Assembly (NCBI GenBank): GCA_039815685.1 | Contig: JBCBYV010000015.1 | Span: forward strand, 47,449-111,448 | Reading direction: 5' to 3' | From: Thermohalobaculum sp039815685 | GTDB taxonomy: Bacteria; Pseudomonadota; Alphaproteobacteria; Rhodobacterales; Rhodobacteraceae | Length of the DNA stretch: 64,000 nt | Part shown: positions 8,780-17,479 of the stretch, piece by piece | Numbering within the stretch: position 1 is the stretch's first letter | Layout of the letters: each line of letters opens with the position of its first letter | Translations under genes and position numbers: made by a program | Notes under the pieces: model-generated | The model's database searches: none | What the model saw: only the letters and a program-made list of their open reading frames with translations | Told to the model about the DNA's origin: nothing

Positions 8780-10663
8780 ATGTCCGCGCGGGAGGCAGGC
8801 TTGGACGGCGGGGCGAGAGGAACGGGGGAGCCGCGGACCGGCGCGCTCGAGGGAGCGGTGCAGCCCGACGATGCGTCCGGCCCCACCCCGAACAGCGGGG
8901 ACCGGGCGAAGTCGAAGAAGCTCGCGCCCTTGCGGGGCCTCCTGCCCTTCCTGGCGCCCTACCGCACGCGGATCGTCCTGGTCGCCGTCGCCCTGGTCCT
9001 GGCGGCCGTTTTCACGCTCATGGTTCCCATCGCCTTCGGCCGCGTGATCGATGTCATCGACCAGAGCGCCTATGAACTGATCGACAAGTACTTCCTCGCG
9101 CTCATGGGCGTGGCGGCCGCCCTCGCGGTCGCGACGGCCGCGCGCTTCTACCTGATCTCCTGGCTCGGTGAGCGGGTCATCGCGGACATCCGCTCGGCCG
9201 TCTTCGATCATGTGGTGGGCATGTCGCCGGCCTTCTACGAGCGGATCATGACGGCGGAGGTCCTGAGCCGGCTGACGGCGGACACCGCGATCATCCAGAC
9301 CGTGGTGGGCTCGACAATCTCCATCGCGCTCCGCAACATCCTGATCCTCTTCGGCGGGATCATCGCGCTTCTCGTGACCTCGCCAAAGCTTACGGGCATG
9401 ACACTGCTGATCGTGCCGGCAGTGGTGTTCCCGATCCTGATCCTCGGGCGGCGGGTGCGGAAGCTGTCGCGCCTCAGCCAGGACAAGCTGGCCGATGCCG
9501 CGGCCCATGCAGGCGAGATGCTGCAGGCCGCGCAGACCGTGCAGGCGAACACCTACGAGGGTACGGCGCGCGACGCCTTCGGCAGCCGGGTCGAGGAGGC
9601 GTTCGATGCGGCGCGCTCCCGCCTCGTCGCCCGATCCTGGCTCACGGTGCTGGTGATCTTCTTCGTTTTCGCGGGCGTCGTCGGCGTCATCTGGATCGGC
9701 GCGAGGGACGTCGTCTCCGGCGTCATGAGCCCGGGCGAGATGGCGCAGTTCGTGCTGTTTGCGGTCTTCACCGCCGGTGCCGTCGGCGCGCTCTCCGAGG
9801 TCTGGGGGGAGCTTCAGCGCGCGGCCGGAGCGATGGAGCGGCTGGCGGAGCTCCTCGCGATGCGCAGTCCCGTACATGAGACGGAGGCGCCCGTGGCGGC
9901 GCCCAGGCGCGCGGAGGGGCGGATCGCCTTCGCCAACGTCTCGTTCCGGTACCCCAGCCGGCCTGAGATCTCGGCGCTCGACCGTGTGAGCTTCGAGGTG
10001 GCGCCCGGCGAGACCGTCGCCATCGTCGGTCCTTCGGGTGCGGGCAAGACGACGCTCTTCCAGCTCCTCACCCGGTTCTACGACCCCGTGGCCGGGCGCA
10101 TCACGCTCGACGGGATGCCGATCGAGGATTTCGCGCTCGAGGATCTGCGCCAGGCGATGGCGAGCGTTCCGCAGGAGCCGGTCATCTTCGCCGACACGGT
10201 GCGCGCCAATATCCGCTTCGGCCGCCCCGGCGCGACGGATGCGGAGGTCGAGGAGGCGGCGCGGGCCGCGGCGGCGACCGAGTTCATCGAGCGTCTGCCC
10301 GGCCAGTGGGACGCCTGGCTCGGGGAGCGCGGCGTGCTCCTGAGCGGGGGACAGAAGCAGCGCATCGCCATCGCCCGCGCGATCCTGCGCGACGCGCCCG
10401 TCCTCCTGCTAGACGAGGCGACCTCCGCCCTCGATGCCGAGAGCGAGCGGGCCGTGCAGGAGGCGGTCGAGCGGCTCTCCGAGGGCCGGACGACACTGGT
10501 CATCGCCCACCGCCTTGCGACCGTGAAGCGCGCGGACCGCATCATCGTGCTGGAAGAGGGCCGGATCGTCGCCACCGGCACCCATGACGATCTGGTCGCC
10601 GAAGGCGGCCTCTACGCCCGCCTCGCCCGCCTCCAGTTCACCGAGGGCCTTGCCGCCGAGTGA
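8780..10663 (+). CDS. ABC exporter, fused permease and ATPase (MsbA-related)
   Basis: A half-transporter of about 627 residues. It has an N-terminal six-helix ABC membrane domain (~residues 50-330) and a C-terminal nucleotide-binding domain with Walker A GPSGAGKTT, signature LSGGQKQR, Walker B VLLLDEATSALD and the switch His in IAHRLAT. Such proteins homodimerise and export lipids or hydrophobic compounds. The first ~45 residues are Gly/Ala-rich and unstructured. The start is uncertain: TTG 8768 and ATG 8780 are both in frame and neither has a clean ribosome site. The region before it (8495-8779) is shared with the divergent MFS gene and includes the palindrome GGCAAGGTGCCTTGCC at 8730-8745. 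Confidence 0.88.
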   Translation: MSAREAGLDGGARGTGEPRTGALEGAVQPDDASGPTPNSGDRAKSKKLAPLRGLLPFLAPYRTRIVLVAVALVLAAVFTLMVPIAFGRVIDVIDQSAYELIDKYFLALMGVAAALAVATAARFYLISWLGERVIADIRSAVFDHVVGMSPAFYERIMTAEVLSRLTADTAIIQTVVGSTISIALRNILILFGGIIALLVTSPKLTGMTLLIVPAVVFPILILGRRVRKLSRLSQDKLADAAAHAGEMLQAAQTVQANTYEGTARDAFGSRVEEAFDAARSRLVARSWLTVLVIFFVFAGVVGVIWIGARDVVSGVMSPGEMAQFVLFAVFTAGAVGALSEVWGELQRAAGAMERLAELLAMRSPVHETEAPVAAPRRAEGRIAFANVSFRYPSRPEISALDRVSFEVAPGETVAIVGPSGAGKTTLFQLLTRFYDPVAGRITLDGMPIEDFALEDLRQAMASVPQEPVIFADTVRANIRFGRPGATDAEVEEAARAAAATEFIERLPGQWDAWLGERGVLLSGGQKQRIAIARAILRDAPVLLLDEATSALDAESERAVQEAVERLSEGRTTLVIAHRLATVKRADRIIVLEEGRIVATGTHDDLVAEGGLYARLARLQFTEGLAAE

Positions 10664-10838
10664 TCGCCGCCGGGTGATCATGGCAGAGTCCTCGTGGCGG
10701 GTTTGCTTCCGGCAGACACGGTATCGCGCGGCTTTCGAGAGCTCGTTGTCCCGACGTCTTCCGAATTGACCGTCGTCATGGCGGCGCTCGGCATGTGCAT
10801 CCAAGCTCGGCCCATATGGATCGAGCAATGGTGAGCAC

Positions 10839-11351
10839 ATGCGACAGCCAATCATGCCGCTCCTCACGGCGGGAGCGATCCTGTTCTCCGGCGCCGCCCC
10901 GGCCCTGGAGGTCGATTCGATGGCGCGCAAGGGGGCGTGGGAGTACCGCAATGCCTGCGCCGTCTGCCACGGGCCGCATGGTCGGGGGGATGGGGGCATG
11001 GCCACGCTCCTCAGCGTCCCGCCGTCCGACCTCACGACCTTGAGCGCGCGGAGCGACGGGCGCTTCCCCTTCGAGCGTGTCTTCCGGATCATCGACGGAC
11101 GTATGCCCGTGGAGGGGCACGGCTCGACCGAGATGCCGGTCTGGGGGCGCACCTTCCGGCTCGAGGCACAGCGCGGCCGCGGCCCCATCCCCTTCGGTTA
11201 CTCGTCGGATCTGGTCGTTGCGGGTCGGATCCATGCGCTGACCGTCTATCTGCGCGCGATCCAGGGCGGGGCGGAGATCGAGCCTGCAGAGCCGCGCCGC
11301 CGCCCGCGCTCGATGCCCGAGGATCTGCGCCTGCCGCCCCTACGACGTTGA
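10839..11351 (+). CDS. Exported class I c-type cytochrome
   Basis: The 170-residue protein has a signal peptide (residues 1-~22, ending near APA-LEV) and one heme c site, CAVCH at residues 40-44. Met99 in the EMPVWG motif is the likely sixth ligand, as in class I cytochromes c. It would carry electrons in the periplasm. The C-terminal ~30 residues are Arg/Pro-rich. It stands alone between the ABC exporter and a convergent zinc-ribbon gene, so its redox partner is unknown. The 175 bases before it hold no other gene. Confidence 0.85.
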   Translation: MRQPIMPLLTAGAILFSGAAPALEVDSMARKGAWEYRNACAVCHGPHGRGDGGMATLLSVPPSDLTTLSARSDGRFPFERVFRIIDGRMPVEGHGSTEMPVWGRTFRLEAQRGRGPIPFGYSSDLVVAGRIHALTVYLRAIQGGAEIEPAEPRRRPRSMPEDLRLPPLRR

Positions 11352-11370
11352 GAGCGCGGACAAGGGCACC

Positions 11371-11510
11371 CTAGAGCGCGGACCGACCAGACGTGCTCAC
11401 CGCAATTGCGTCATTGCCGAGCTCGACCCGGCAATCCGGCGCCACCGGCCGTGGATGCTCGGGTCAGGCCCGAGCATGACATGAGCACGTGGGATAAGAA
11501 GGTGCTCTAG
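11371..11510. repeat. 140-bp palindromic intergenic repeat, copy A
   Basis: The element begins CTAGAGC and ends GCTCTAG (7-bp terminal inverted repeat). Inside it has a second inverted pair (ACGTGCTCA near each end), a TCATTGCC-x-GGCAATC hairpin and a GCTCGGGTC/CCCGAGC hairpin. It is about 90 percent identical by eye to copy C (36201-36340), with the same length, and is related to copy B (13972-14110). Its right end contains the stop codon of the minus-strand zinc-ribbon gene (11507-11509). It is non-coding and carries no transposase. Confidence 0.8.
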
Positions 11511-11842
11511 TCGAAGATGTCCTCGATCTCGTCCCAGGCCTCTTCGATCAGGTCTTCGAGGCGGTCGATGAGGCTCTTGCGGCGTTTGCCCTTGCGGCGG
11601 CGGAGCGCCATGTCGTGGCGCTTGTGCTCGCCGCGCTCCAGCGCGGGATGCGGGACGGCGGGCTTCTTGCCCTTGCTCTTTTTGCGCCGTTTCTCGGGCG
11701 GGGCCTCCAGCGCCTCGATCACCCGAATGGGCGCACCGCAGCCATGGCAGACGAGCCGCCCCCCTCCCTTCGCCGGCAGGACCGAGCGCGAGGCGCAGTA
11801 GCAGCAGGTAACAATGCGGCGATGCGGGTCGGGGCGGGACAT
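11507..11842 (-). CDS. Zinc-ribbon protein with segregated charge, unknown function
   Basis: A 111-residue protein not recognised as a named family. The N-terminus has two Cys pairs, CCYC near residue 14 and CHGC near residue 33, with the spacing of a zinc ribbon. The middle is strongly basic (KRRKKSKGKK, RRRKGKRRK), and the last ~25 residues form an acidic amphipathic helix ending in a run of Glu/Asp. The basic stretch suggests nucleic-acid contact, which is inference. Its TAG stop lies within the end of repeat copy A, so the repeat may have trimmed or set its C-terminus. It is convergent with the cytochrome gene. Confidence 0.72.
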   Translation of the reverse strand: MSRPDPHRRIVTCCYCASRSVLPAKGGGRLVCHGCGAPIRVIEALEAPPEKRRKKSKGKKPAVPHPALERGEHKRHDMALRRRKGKRRKSLIDRLEDLIEEAWDEIEDIFD

Positions 11843-11919
11843 GGCGCCTGCCTAGCAGGCGCCAGCGCGGCCGGCCAGAACCCGCGCCAATGCCAAGGCT
11901 CGGACACGAAGATCGCGGC

Positions 11920-11935
11920 TTGACTTATACGTCAA
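11920..11935. promoter_or_regulatory. 16-bp inverted repeat, possible operator of the acyl-CoA synthetase gene
   Basis: TTGACTTATACGTCAA is a near-perfect palindrome (half-site TTGACKTA, one mismatched pair) 87 bases upstream of the acyl-CoA synthetase start. MerR- and TetR-type regulators of fatty-acid and branched-chain degradation bind 16-bp palindromes of this general form. That link is inference; no regulator gene is adjacent. Confidence 0.4.
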
Positions 11936-12022
11936 CTACGATCACGCGACGGGAGGCAAAGCGGTTGCGGCGGCGCGCTGATGCGTGCATGCCCAATAAC
12001 AGCACAACATGGGAGGCGATTG

Positions 12023-13948
12023 ATGGCCATGGACGGTGCGGCGGCGCAGGAGCGCTGGCATCTCGGAACGCTCGAAGACAAGCAGCGCATCGAGGCGATC
12101 CCGGCCGAGGAGCGCTGGAGCCCGATCAGCGTGCATCGCATGCTGGCCGAAACGGCGGCGCGGCACCCGGATCGCCCGGCGCTCAGCTTCCAGCTCAAGG
12201 GCGGGCCGAAGGACGCCGCGGAAACCCTCAGCTATCGCGAGCTGCTGACGGAGGTGAACCGCACCGCCAACCTCTTCCGCCATCTCGGCATCGGGGAGAA
12301 GGACACGGTCGCCTATGTCATGCCGAACTCGAACGAGACGGTGCTGGCACTGCTCGGCGGCATGGCGGCGGGCAAGGTCTGCCCGGTGAACCCGCTCCTC
12401 GAGGAAGGACAGATCGCGGGCATCCTGCGCGAGACGAATGCCAAGGTCGTGGTGACGCTGAAAGCCTTCCCCAAGACGGATATCGCGCAGAAGGTGCATG
12501 CCGCGGTGCGCAGCGCGCCCTCAGTCACCAACATCATCGAGATCGATCTCAAGCGGTACCTGAAGCCGCCGCTCTCCTGGCTGATCTCGCTCCTTCGCCC
12601 GAAGATCGATGTGCTCCACAACGCGGATATCCTCGATTTCGAGGATGCGCGGCGGCGGGAAAGCCAGGTCCTCGATTTCGAGGTCAACGACGACCCCGCC
12701 CGCATCGCCGCCACCTTCCACACCGGCGGGACGACCGGCAGCCCCAAGATCGCGCGGCATCATCAGGGCGGGATGATCTATAACGGCGTGGTGCCGAGCC
12801 GCGGGCTGATCGAGGAGACCGACGTGCTCCTCTGCCCGCTGCCGATGTTCCACGTGCTCGGCGCCTACCCGGTGCTGATGAGCGCCATCGCGGCCGGCGC
12901 GCATGTGGTCCTGCCCACACCCGCAGGCTATCGCGGCGACGGGGTGATGGACAATTTCTGGGCCCTCGTGGAGCGCTGGGGCGTCACCTTCATGGTCATG
13001 GTCCCGACCGCGGCCTCCGCCCTCATGCAGCGCAAGATCGCGCATGACGTCTCCAGCCTCAAATACGCGCTCTGCGGCTCCGCCCCCCTGCCCCAGGAGC
13101 TCTTCCGCCGGTTCGAGGAGGCGACGGGCGTCAAGATCCTCGAGGGCTACGGGATGACCGAGGCGACCTGCCTCGTCTCGATCAACCCACCGCATGGGGA
13201 GCGCAAGATCGGCTCGGTCGGCCTGCCGATCCCCTATACGGACGTGAAGATCTTCGACTGCGGCACCGAAGGGGACATCAAGCGCGAATGCGGCGTCGAC
13301 GAGGTCGGCGAGATCTGCGTGCTCTCCCCCGGCGTCTTCCCGGGCTATGCGGAGGAGGCGAAGAACCGCAACCTCTTCGCGGGGCCGGACAAGTATCTGC
13401 GCACCGGCGACTTGGGCCGGATCGACGCGGATGGCTATGTCTGGATCACCGGCCGCGCGAAGGACCTGATCATCCGGGGCGGGCACAACATCGACCCCGC
13501 GGTGATCGAGGAAGCGATGTGCGCGCACCCGGATGTCGCCTTCGCCGGCGCGATCGGCCAGCCGGACGTGCATTCGGGCGAGGTCCCGGCCGTCTATGTC
13601 GAGCTCACCGATGGGGCGACCATCGATCAGGACGGGCTGATGGCGCATGCGCGCGAGGCGATCAGCGAGAAGGCGGCGGTGCCCAAATACATCGAGGTCA
13701 TGGGCGAGCTGCCGAAGACGGCCGTCGGCAAGATCTTCAAGCCCGATCTCCGCCGCTCCGCCATCACCCGGATCTACGAGCGGACGCTGGAGGAGGCGGG
13801 CATCCGCGCCGGCGTGACGGTGGTCGAGGACAAGAAGCTCGGCCTCACCGCCGAGATCAGCCTGCAGGGCGGCCCGGGCACGGTCGAGGAGACCGAGCTC
13901 GAGAAGGTGCTCGGCGGCTTCGCCCGTCCCTGGCGTCTCGCGGAGTAG
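12023..13948 (+). CDS. AMP-dependent acyl-CoA synthetase
   Basis: An ANL-superfamily ligase of 641 residues that activates a carboxylic acid as acyl-AMP and transfers it to CoA. Seen are the P-loop-like AMP motif TFHTGGTTGSPK, EGYGMTEATC, the hinge motif YLRTGDLGRID, and the C-terminal catalytic lysine in KTAVGKIFKPD. ATG 12023 is preceded by GGGAGG six bases upstream and is chosen over upstream in-frame starts; ATG 12029 is an alternative. The C-terminus extends ~55 residues past the catalytic Lys. Substrate length is not clear; a medium or long-chain fatty acid is likely. A palindromic operator candidate lies at 11920-11935. Confidence 0.9.
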   Translation: MAMDGAAAQERWHLGTLEDKQRIEAIPAEERWSPISVHRMLAETAARHPDRPALSFQLKGGPKDAAETLSYRELLTEVNRTANLFRHLGIGEKDTVAYVMPNSNETVLALLGGMAAGKVCPVNPLLEEGQIAGILRETNAKVVVTLKAFPKTDIAQKVHAAVRSAPSVTNIIEIDLKRYLKPPLSWLISLLRPKIDVLHNADILDFEDARRRESQVLDFEVNDDPARIAATFHTGGTTGSPKIARHHQGGMIYNGVVPSRGLIEETDVLLCPLPMFHVLGAYPVLMSAIAAGAHVVLPTPAGYRGDGVMDNFWALVERWGVTFMVMVPTAASALMQRKIAHDVSSLKYALCGSAPLPQELFRRFEEATGVKILEGYGMTEATCLVSINPPHGERKIGSVGLPIPYTDVKIFDCGTEGDIKRECGVDEVGEICVLSPGVFPGYAEEAKNRNLFAGPDKYLRTGDLGRIDADGYVWITGRAKDLIIRGGHNIDPAVIEEAMCAHPDVAFAGAIGQPDVHSGEVPAVYVELTDGATIDQDGLMAHAREAISEKAAVPKYIEVMGELPKTAVGKIFKPDLRRSAITRIYERTLEEAGIRAGVTVVEDKKLGLTAEISLQGGPGTVEETELEKVLGGFARPWRLAE

Positions 13949-13971
13949 CCCAGGACACGGGATCAACGGCG

Positions 13972-14110
13972 CTAGAGCGCGGTCCTGCCTGAGGCGCTCA
14001 CCCTTTTGGCGTCATTGCCGGGCCTGACCCGGCAACCCAGCGCCGCGGGAATGGATGCTGAGATCAAGCCCAAGCAAGACGTGCGCACGTGCGAAAAGAA
14101 GCTGCTCCAG
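13972..14110. repeat. 140-bp palindromic repeat, copy B (diverged)
   Basis: It starts CTAGAGC and ends GCTCCAG, with the same order of internal hairpins as copies A and C (TCATTGCC...GGCAA, then ATGCTGAGATC...). It is more diverged, especially in the right half. It lies between the convergent acyl-CoA synthetase and PPOX genes. Confidence 0.7.
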
Positions 14111-14147
14111 CGCCGCGTCACCGCCCCCCGCTTCGGAGATCCGCCGT

Positions 14148-14768
14148 TCAGTAGAGCGAGCCGTTCTGCCGGGGGCGGAGCGCCTGGTCATAGGCCTCGG
14201 CATCGAAGGACGGCGAGGCCTCCTTGGTCATCTGGCCCGCCGTCGGCACGGCACCATGCGCCACCTGCGCCGCCGGGTCCCAGAGCCGGCTGCGGATGAG
14301 CGCGCGGGCGCATTGGAAATAGACCGCGTCGATCTGGACGCGGAGGACCGTCGCAGGCTCCTTGCCGCCGACCGCGAACCGCGCGAGCAGCCCCGGGTCC
14401 GCCGTCACCGTCCCCCGCCCGTTGATCCGCAGCGTCTCGGGCACGCCGGGCAGGAGGAAGAGGAGGGCGAGGCGCGGGTCGCTCACGATGTTCTTCAGCG
14501 TGTCGAGCCGGTTGTTCCCCCGCCGGTCGGGGATCAGCAATGTCCGGTCGTCCTCGACGGCGAAGAACTGACCCGGCGCATCGCCCCGGGGCGAGCAGTC
14601 GAGCCCGCCGGGTCCGATGCTCGCGATGGCCATGAAGGGCGCAGCCTCGATCCACGCGCGATAGGCGGGCGTGAGATACGGTGTCTCCTTGGCCAGCGAC
14701 ATCGGGTGCACCGTGCCGTAGCGCGCCTCGAGCGCCGCAAGGTCCGAGATCGCATGCGGGTCCGTCAT
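14148..14768 (-). CDS. Pyridoxamine 5'-phosphate oxidase-family FMN-binding protein
   Basis: The 206-residue protein has the split-barrel PPOX fold: CSPRGDAPG and RGNNRLDTLKNI are the FMN-phosphate contact motifs of the DR2398/MSMEG_1061-like branch. Members of this branch are flavin-dependent oxidoreductases or heme/flavin binders of mostly unknown substrate; it is not PdxH. The start ATG at 14768 overlaps the desaturase stop by four bases (ATGA), so the two are translationally coupled. No membrane segment is seen. A role in supplying or using reducing power with the desaturase is only suggested by the coupling. Confidence 0.85.
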   Translation of the reverse strand: MTDPHAISDLAALEARYGTVHPMSLAKETPYLTPAYRAWIEAAPFMAIASIGPGGLDCSPRGDAPGQFFAVEDDRTLLIPDRRGNNRLDTLKNIVSDPRLALLFLLPGVPETLRINGRGTVTADPGLLARFAVGGKEPATVLRVQIDAVYFQCARALIRSRLWDPAAQVAHGAVPTAGQMTKEASPSFDAEAYDQALRPRQNGSLY

Positions 14769-15676
14769 GGCGTGGCTTCCTTCTTGCGGCCGAGGCTCGA
14801 ACGATATTCTGCGTGAAAGGCCCCGTAACCCGCCGCCGTCACCTGCAGATGCGGCCGGGTGAGGGCGTGGAGCGCAGGAAGCCGGTGAAAGGGCACGGTC
14901 GGCAGCGCGTGGTGCTCCGCGTGATAGGGCATGTTCCAGGCAAGCCACCGGATCGCCCGGCTGGTGAAGGTGGTGCGCGTGTTCTCGAACATGTTCGCGA
15001 CATGGCGGCAACGGCCATGCTCGGCCAGGAGATAGAGCCGCAGGAAGGGCTGGCCGAGGATCGCGGGCGCGACCCAGAGCCAGAGGAGCGCGGTGCTGCC
15101 ATACGACACGGAAAGCGCCGCAGCCCCGGCATAACCGGCAAGCATCGCGACAGCCTCCGCCCGCACCCGCCCGCGCGCCCGTTCAGGCAGGAACGGCTCT
15201 CGCGCCCGGCCCGCGGCGTTCCTCAGGAGCGTCGCGATGCTCGACCGCCAGACCGAAAGGCCCGTGAGATGCCAGGCATATTGCGCCCAGGTCTCGGGCT
15301 TCGGCGCCGCCAACTCCGGATCACGGGCGGGATCATGTGTGTGGCGGTGGTGGGCGAGGTGGTAATAGCGGAACCAGTGCGGCGGGATCAGCAGCACGGC
15401 CCCCGCCAGATACCCTGCCGCGACGTTGAGCCAGCGTCTGCGAAAGGGCGTGAAATGGACGGTCTCGTGCAGCAGGGTGAAGAGGAAGACGAGCAGCACC
15501 CCCTGCACCGGCAGCAGCAGCCACCAGCTCGGCGGGCCCGCCATGATCACCGCCCCCACCGTCAGGATCGCGCCCAGATGCCCCGCCAGATGCAGGAGCC
15601 CCGCCCGGTCCGACGTCTCGCTAAGCGCCGCCAGCGTCTCGGGCGGGAGCGTGCGTATCCAGGCTTTGTGATCCAT
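14765..15676 (-). CDS. Fatty acid desaturase family membrane protein
   Basis: The 303-residue protein has several transmembrane helices and the three histidine clusters of the membrane di-iron desaturase/hydroxylase family: HETVH at 70-74, HLAHHRHTH at 106-114 and a late HAEHH. These ligate the two irons used to desaturate or hydroxylate an acyl or carotenoid-type substrate. I chose ATG 15676; the frame stays open further upstream but that part encodes no recognisable sequence. It is coupled by a four-base overlap to the PPOX-family gene and divergent from phnX. The exact substrate is not known. Confidence 0.87.
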   Translation of the reverse strand: MDHKAWIRTLPPETLAALSETSDRAGLLHLAGHLGAILTVGAVIMAGPPSWWLLLPVQGVLLVFLFTLLHETVHFTPFRRRWLNVAAGYLAGAVLLIPPHWFRYYHLAHHRHTHDPARDPELAAPKPETWAQYAWHLTGLSVWRSSIATLLRNAAGRAREPFLPERARGRVRAEAVAMLAGYAGAAALSVSYGSTALLWLWVAPAILGQPFLRLYLLAEHGRCRHVANMFENTRTTFTSRAIRWLAWNMPYHAEHHALPTVPFHRLPALHALTRPHLQVTAAGYGAFHAEYRSSLGRKKEATP

Positions 15677-15769
15677 CGGCCTTCCCTTGGCGGCGCCTGT
15701 CCTAGATACGCATGGCGGCGGCGGCCTGCCTAGCGCGAACCGCATGGCGAAGGGGATCGGAGGAGCCCG

Positions 15770-16555
15770 ATGACAAAGTTCAAGGCGGCGGTCTTCGACT
15801 GGGCCGGCACGATGATCGATTTCGGCTCCTTCGCGCCCATGGGGGTCTTCGTCGAGGCGTTCCGCCAGTTCCAGGTGGAGACGAGCATGGCGGAGGCGCG
15901 CGCGCCCATGGGGGCGCCGAAGCGCGACCATATCCGCGCGATGCTTGAGAACCCCGCCATCGCCGCGCGGTGGGAAGCAGCCCACGGCCGCCCCGCCGGC
16001 GAGGCGGATATCGACCGGATCTACGAGGTCTTCGTGCCGATGAACGAGACGGTCGTCGCGGACTACGCCACGCTGATCCCCGGCGCGCGGGAAGCGGTGG
16101 AGACGCTGCGGGCGCGAGGCCTGAAGATCGGCTCGACCACGGGCTATACGCGCTCGATCATGGAGCGGGTGCTGCCGCTGGCCGCCGCACAGGGCTATGC
16201 GCCCGACAATCTCGTATGCTCGGACGATCTGGCGGAGGGGCGGCCGGGCCCGCTTGGCATGTACAAATGCTTCGTCGATCTCGCCGTCTATCCGCCGGAG
16301 ACCGTGGTGAAGGTCGACGACACGGCCCCCGGCATTCTCGAGGGGCTGGCGGCGGGCTGCCTGACCGTCGGCGTCACGCTCTCGGGCAACGAGGTCGCGC
16401 GCACGGCCGAGGAGGTCGCGGCGATGTCGGAAGCGGAGCTCGCACCCTTGCGCGACCGGGCCGCGGAGAAGCTGCTGGCCGCCGGCGCGCATCACGTGAT
16501 CGACACAGTCGCGGACCTCCCTGCCCTGCTCGATCGGCTGGAGGCGGCATCCTAG
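15770..16555 (+). CDS. phnX: Phosphonoacetaldehyde hydrolase
   Basis: This HAD-superfamily enzyme (261 residues) cleaves phosphonoacetaldehyde to acetaldehyde and phosphate, the second step of 2-aminoethylphosphonate use. The nucleophile is Asp10 in VFDWAGT. Lys51 in MGAPKRDHI is the Schiff-base lysine that marks PhnX off from other HAD enzymes, and the late acidic motif KVDDTAPG is present. The ATG follows GGAGGAG at short spacing. The usual partner phnW (aminotransferase) is not in the window; phnN, another phosphonate gene, lies 40 kb away at 56710. An in vivo role therefore depends on genes elsewhere. Confidence 0.92.
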   Translation: MTKFKAAVFDWAGTMIDFGSFAPMGVFVEAFRQFQVETSMAEARAPMGAPKRDHIRAMLENPAIAARWEAAHGRPAGEADIDRIYEVFVPMNETVVADYATLIPGAREAVETLRARGLKIGSTTGYTRSIMERVLPLAAAQGYAPDNLVCSDDLAEGRPGPLGMYKCFVDLAVYPPETVVKVDDTAPGILEGLAAGCLTVGVTLSGNEVARTAEEVAAMSEAELAPLRDRAAEKLLAAGAHHVIDTVADLPALLDRLEAAS

Positions 16556-16773
16556 CGCGCCCAGCCCCGTACCGGCCCCGGCCCCGTCCTGTCCCCGTCC
16601 TGGCCCCGTCCCGGCATTGACATCCCGCGCCCCCTTGGCCATACGGCGCGCTCCGTCCGTTAGGGCGGAGGAGGTGGCGCTTGCGGCCCGCGAAAGCGGG
16701 AACCTGTCGCCCGGCCCGGACTAACGGGCACGGGAAAGGAGGGCGCCGAGACATTGACGAAGGAGTGAGGCTC

Positions 16774-17394
16774 GTGACCAAGCGCACGTCCGCCAAGTAC
16801 AAGCTCGACCGCCGCATGGGCGAGAACATCTGGGGCCGCCCCAAGAGCCCCGTCAACCGCCGCGAATACGGCCCCGGCCAGCACGGGCAGCGCCGCAAGG
16901 GCAAGATGTCGGATTTCGGCATCCAGCTCCGCGCGAAGCAGAAGCTGAAGGGCTACTACGGCGATCTTACGGAAAAGCAGTTCCGCCGCATCTTCTCCGA
17001 GGCCGAGCGGCGCAGGGGCGATACCGGCGACATCCTGATCGGCCTTCTCGAGCGCCGGCTCGACGCGGTGGTCTATCGCGCGAAATTCGTGCCGACGATC
17101 TTCGCTGCACGCCAGTTCGTGAACCACGGCCATGTGCGCGTGAACGGCAAGAAGGTGGACATCCCCTCCTATCAGGTGAAGGAGGGTGACATCCTGGAGA
17201 TCGGGCCCAAGGCCAAGCAGATGGCGCTGGTCGTGGAAGCGCAGCAGAGCGCCGAGCGCGACGTGCCGGACTACATCGAGGCCGATTTCTCGAAGGGCAC
17301 CGCGACCTTCCTGCGCATGCCGGCGCTGGGCGACGTGCCCTACCCGGTGCAGATGGAGCCGAACCTCGTCATCGAGTACTACGCCAAGAACTGA
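16774..17394 (+). CDS. rpsD: 30S ribosomal protein S4
   Basis: The 206-residue product is a full-length S4, a primary 16S rRNA-binding protein of the small subunit. The N-terminal region includes RREYGPGQHGQRR, and the S4 RNA-binding domain (~residues 95-155) includes RLDAVVYRA and RQFVNHGHVRVNG. The start is GTG 16774, set by AAGGAG at 16760-16765 eight bases upstream and by alignment to the usual N-terminus TKRTSAKYK. The gene is monocistronic, as is common for rpsD in alphaproteobacteria, and ends in a strong terminator at 17419-17448. Confidence 0.97.
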   Translation: MTKRTSAKYKLDRRMGENIWGRPKSPVNRREYGPGQHGQRRKGKMSDFGIQLRAKQKLKGYYGDLTEKQFRRIFSEAERRRGDTGDILIGLLERRLDAVVYRAKFVPTIFAARQFVNHGHVRVNGKKVDIPSYQVKEGDILEIGPKAKQMALVVEAQQSAERDVPDYIEADFSKGTATFLRMPALGDVPYPVQMEPNLVIEYYAKN

Positions 17395-17418
17395 TCCGCT
17401 GCCGGATCGAACGAGAAA

Positions 17419-17448
17419 GGGCGTCGCGGCTACCGCGGCGCCCTTTTT
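17419..17448 (+). terminator. Rho-independent terminator of rpsD
   Basis: An 11-bp stem (GGGCGTCGCGG paired with CCGCGGCGCCC, one G-T pair) with a three-base loop CTA is followed by TTTTT. It begins 24 bases after the rpsD stop. Confidence 0.88.
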
Positions 17449-17479
17449 CCTTTGGTGGCCTCGCGCTGCTGTCCGAGGT

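Noticed and set aside
15677..16642. Upstream extension of the desaturase frame
   Set aside because: It lies antisense to phnX and encodes no conserved sequence; MDHKAW at 15676 is a normal start.
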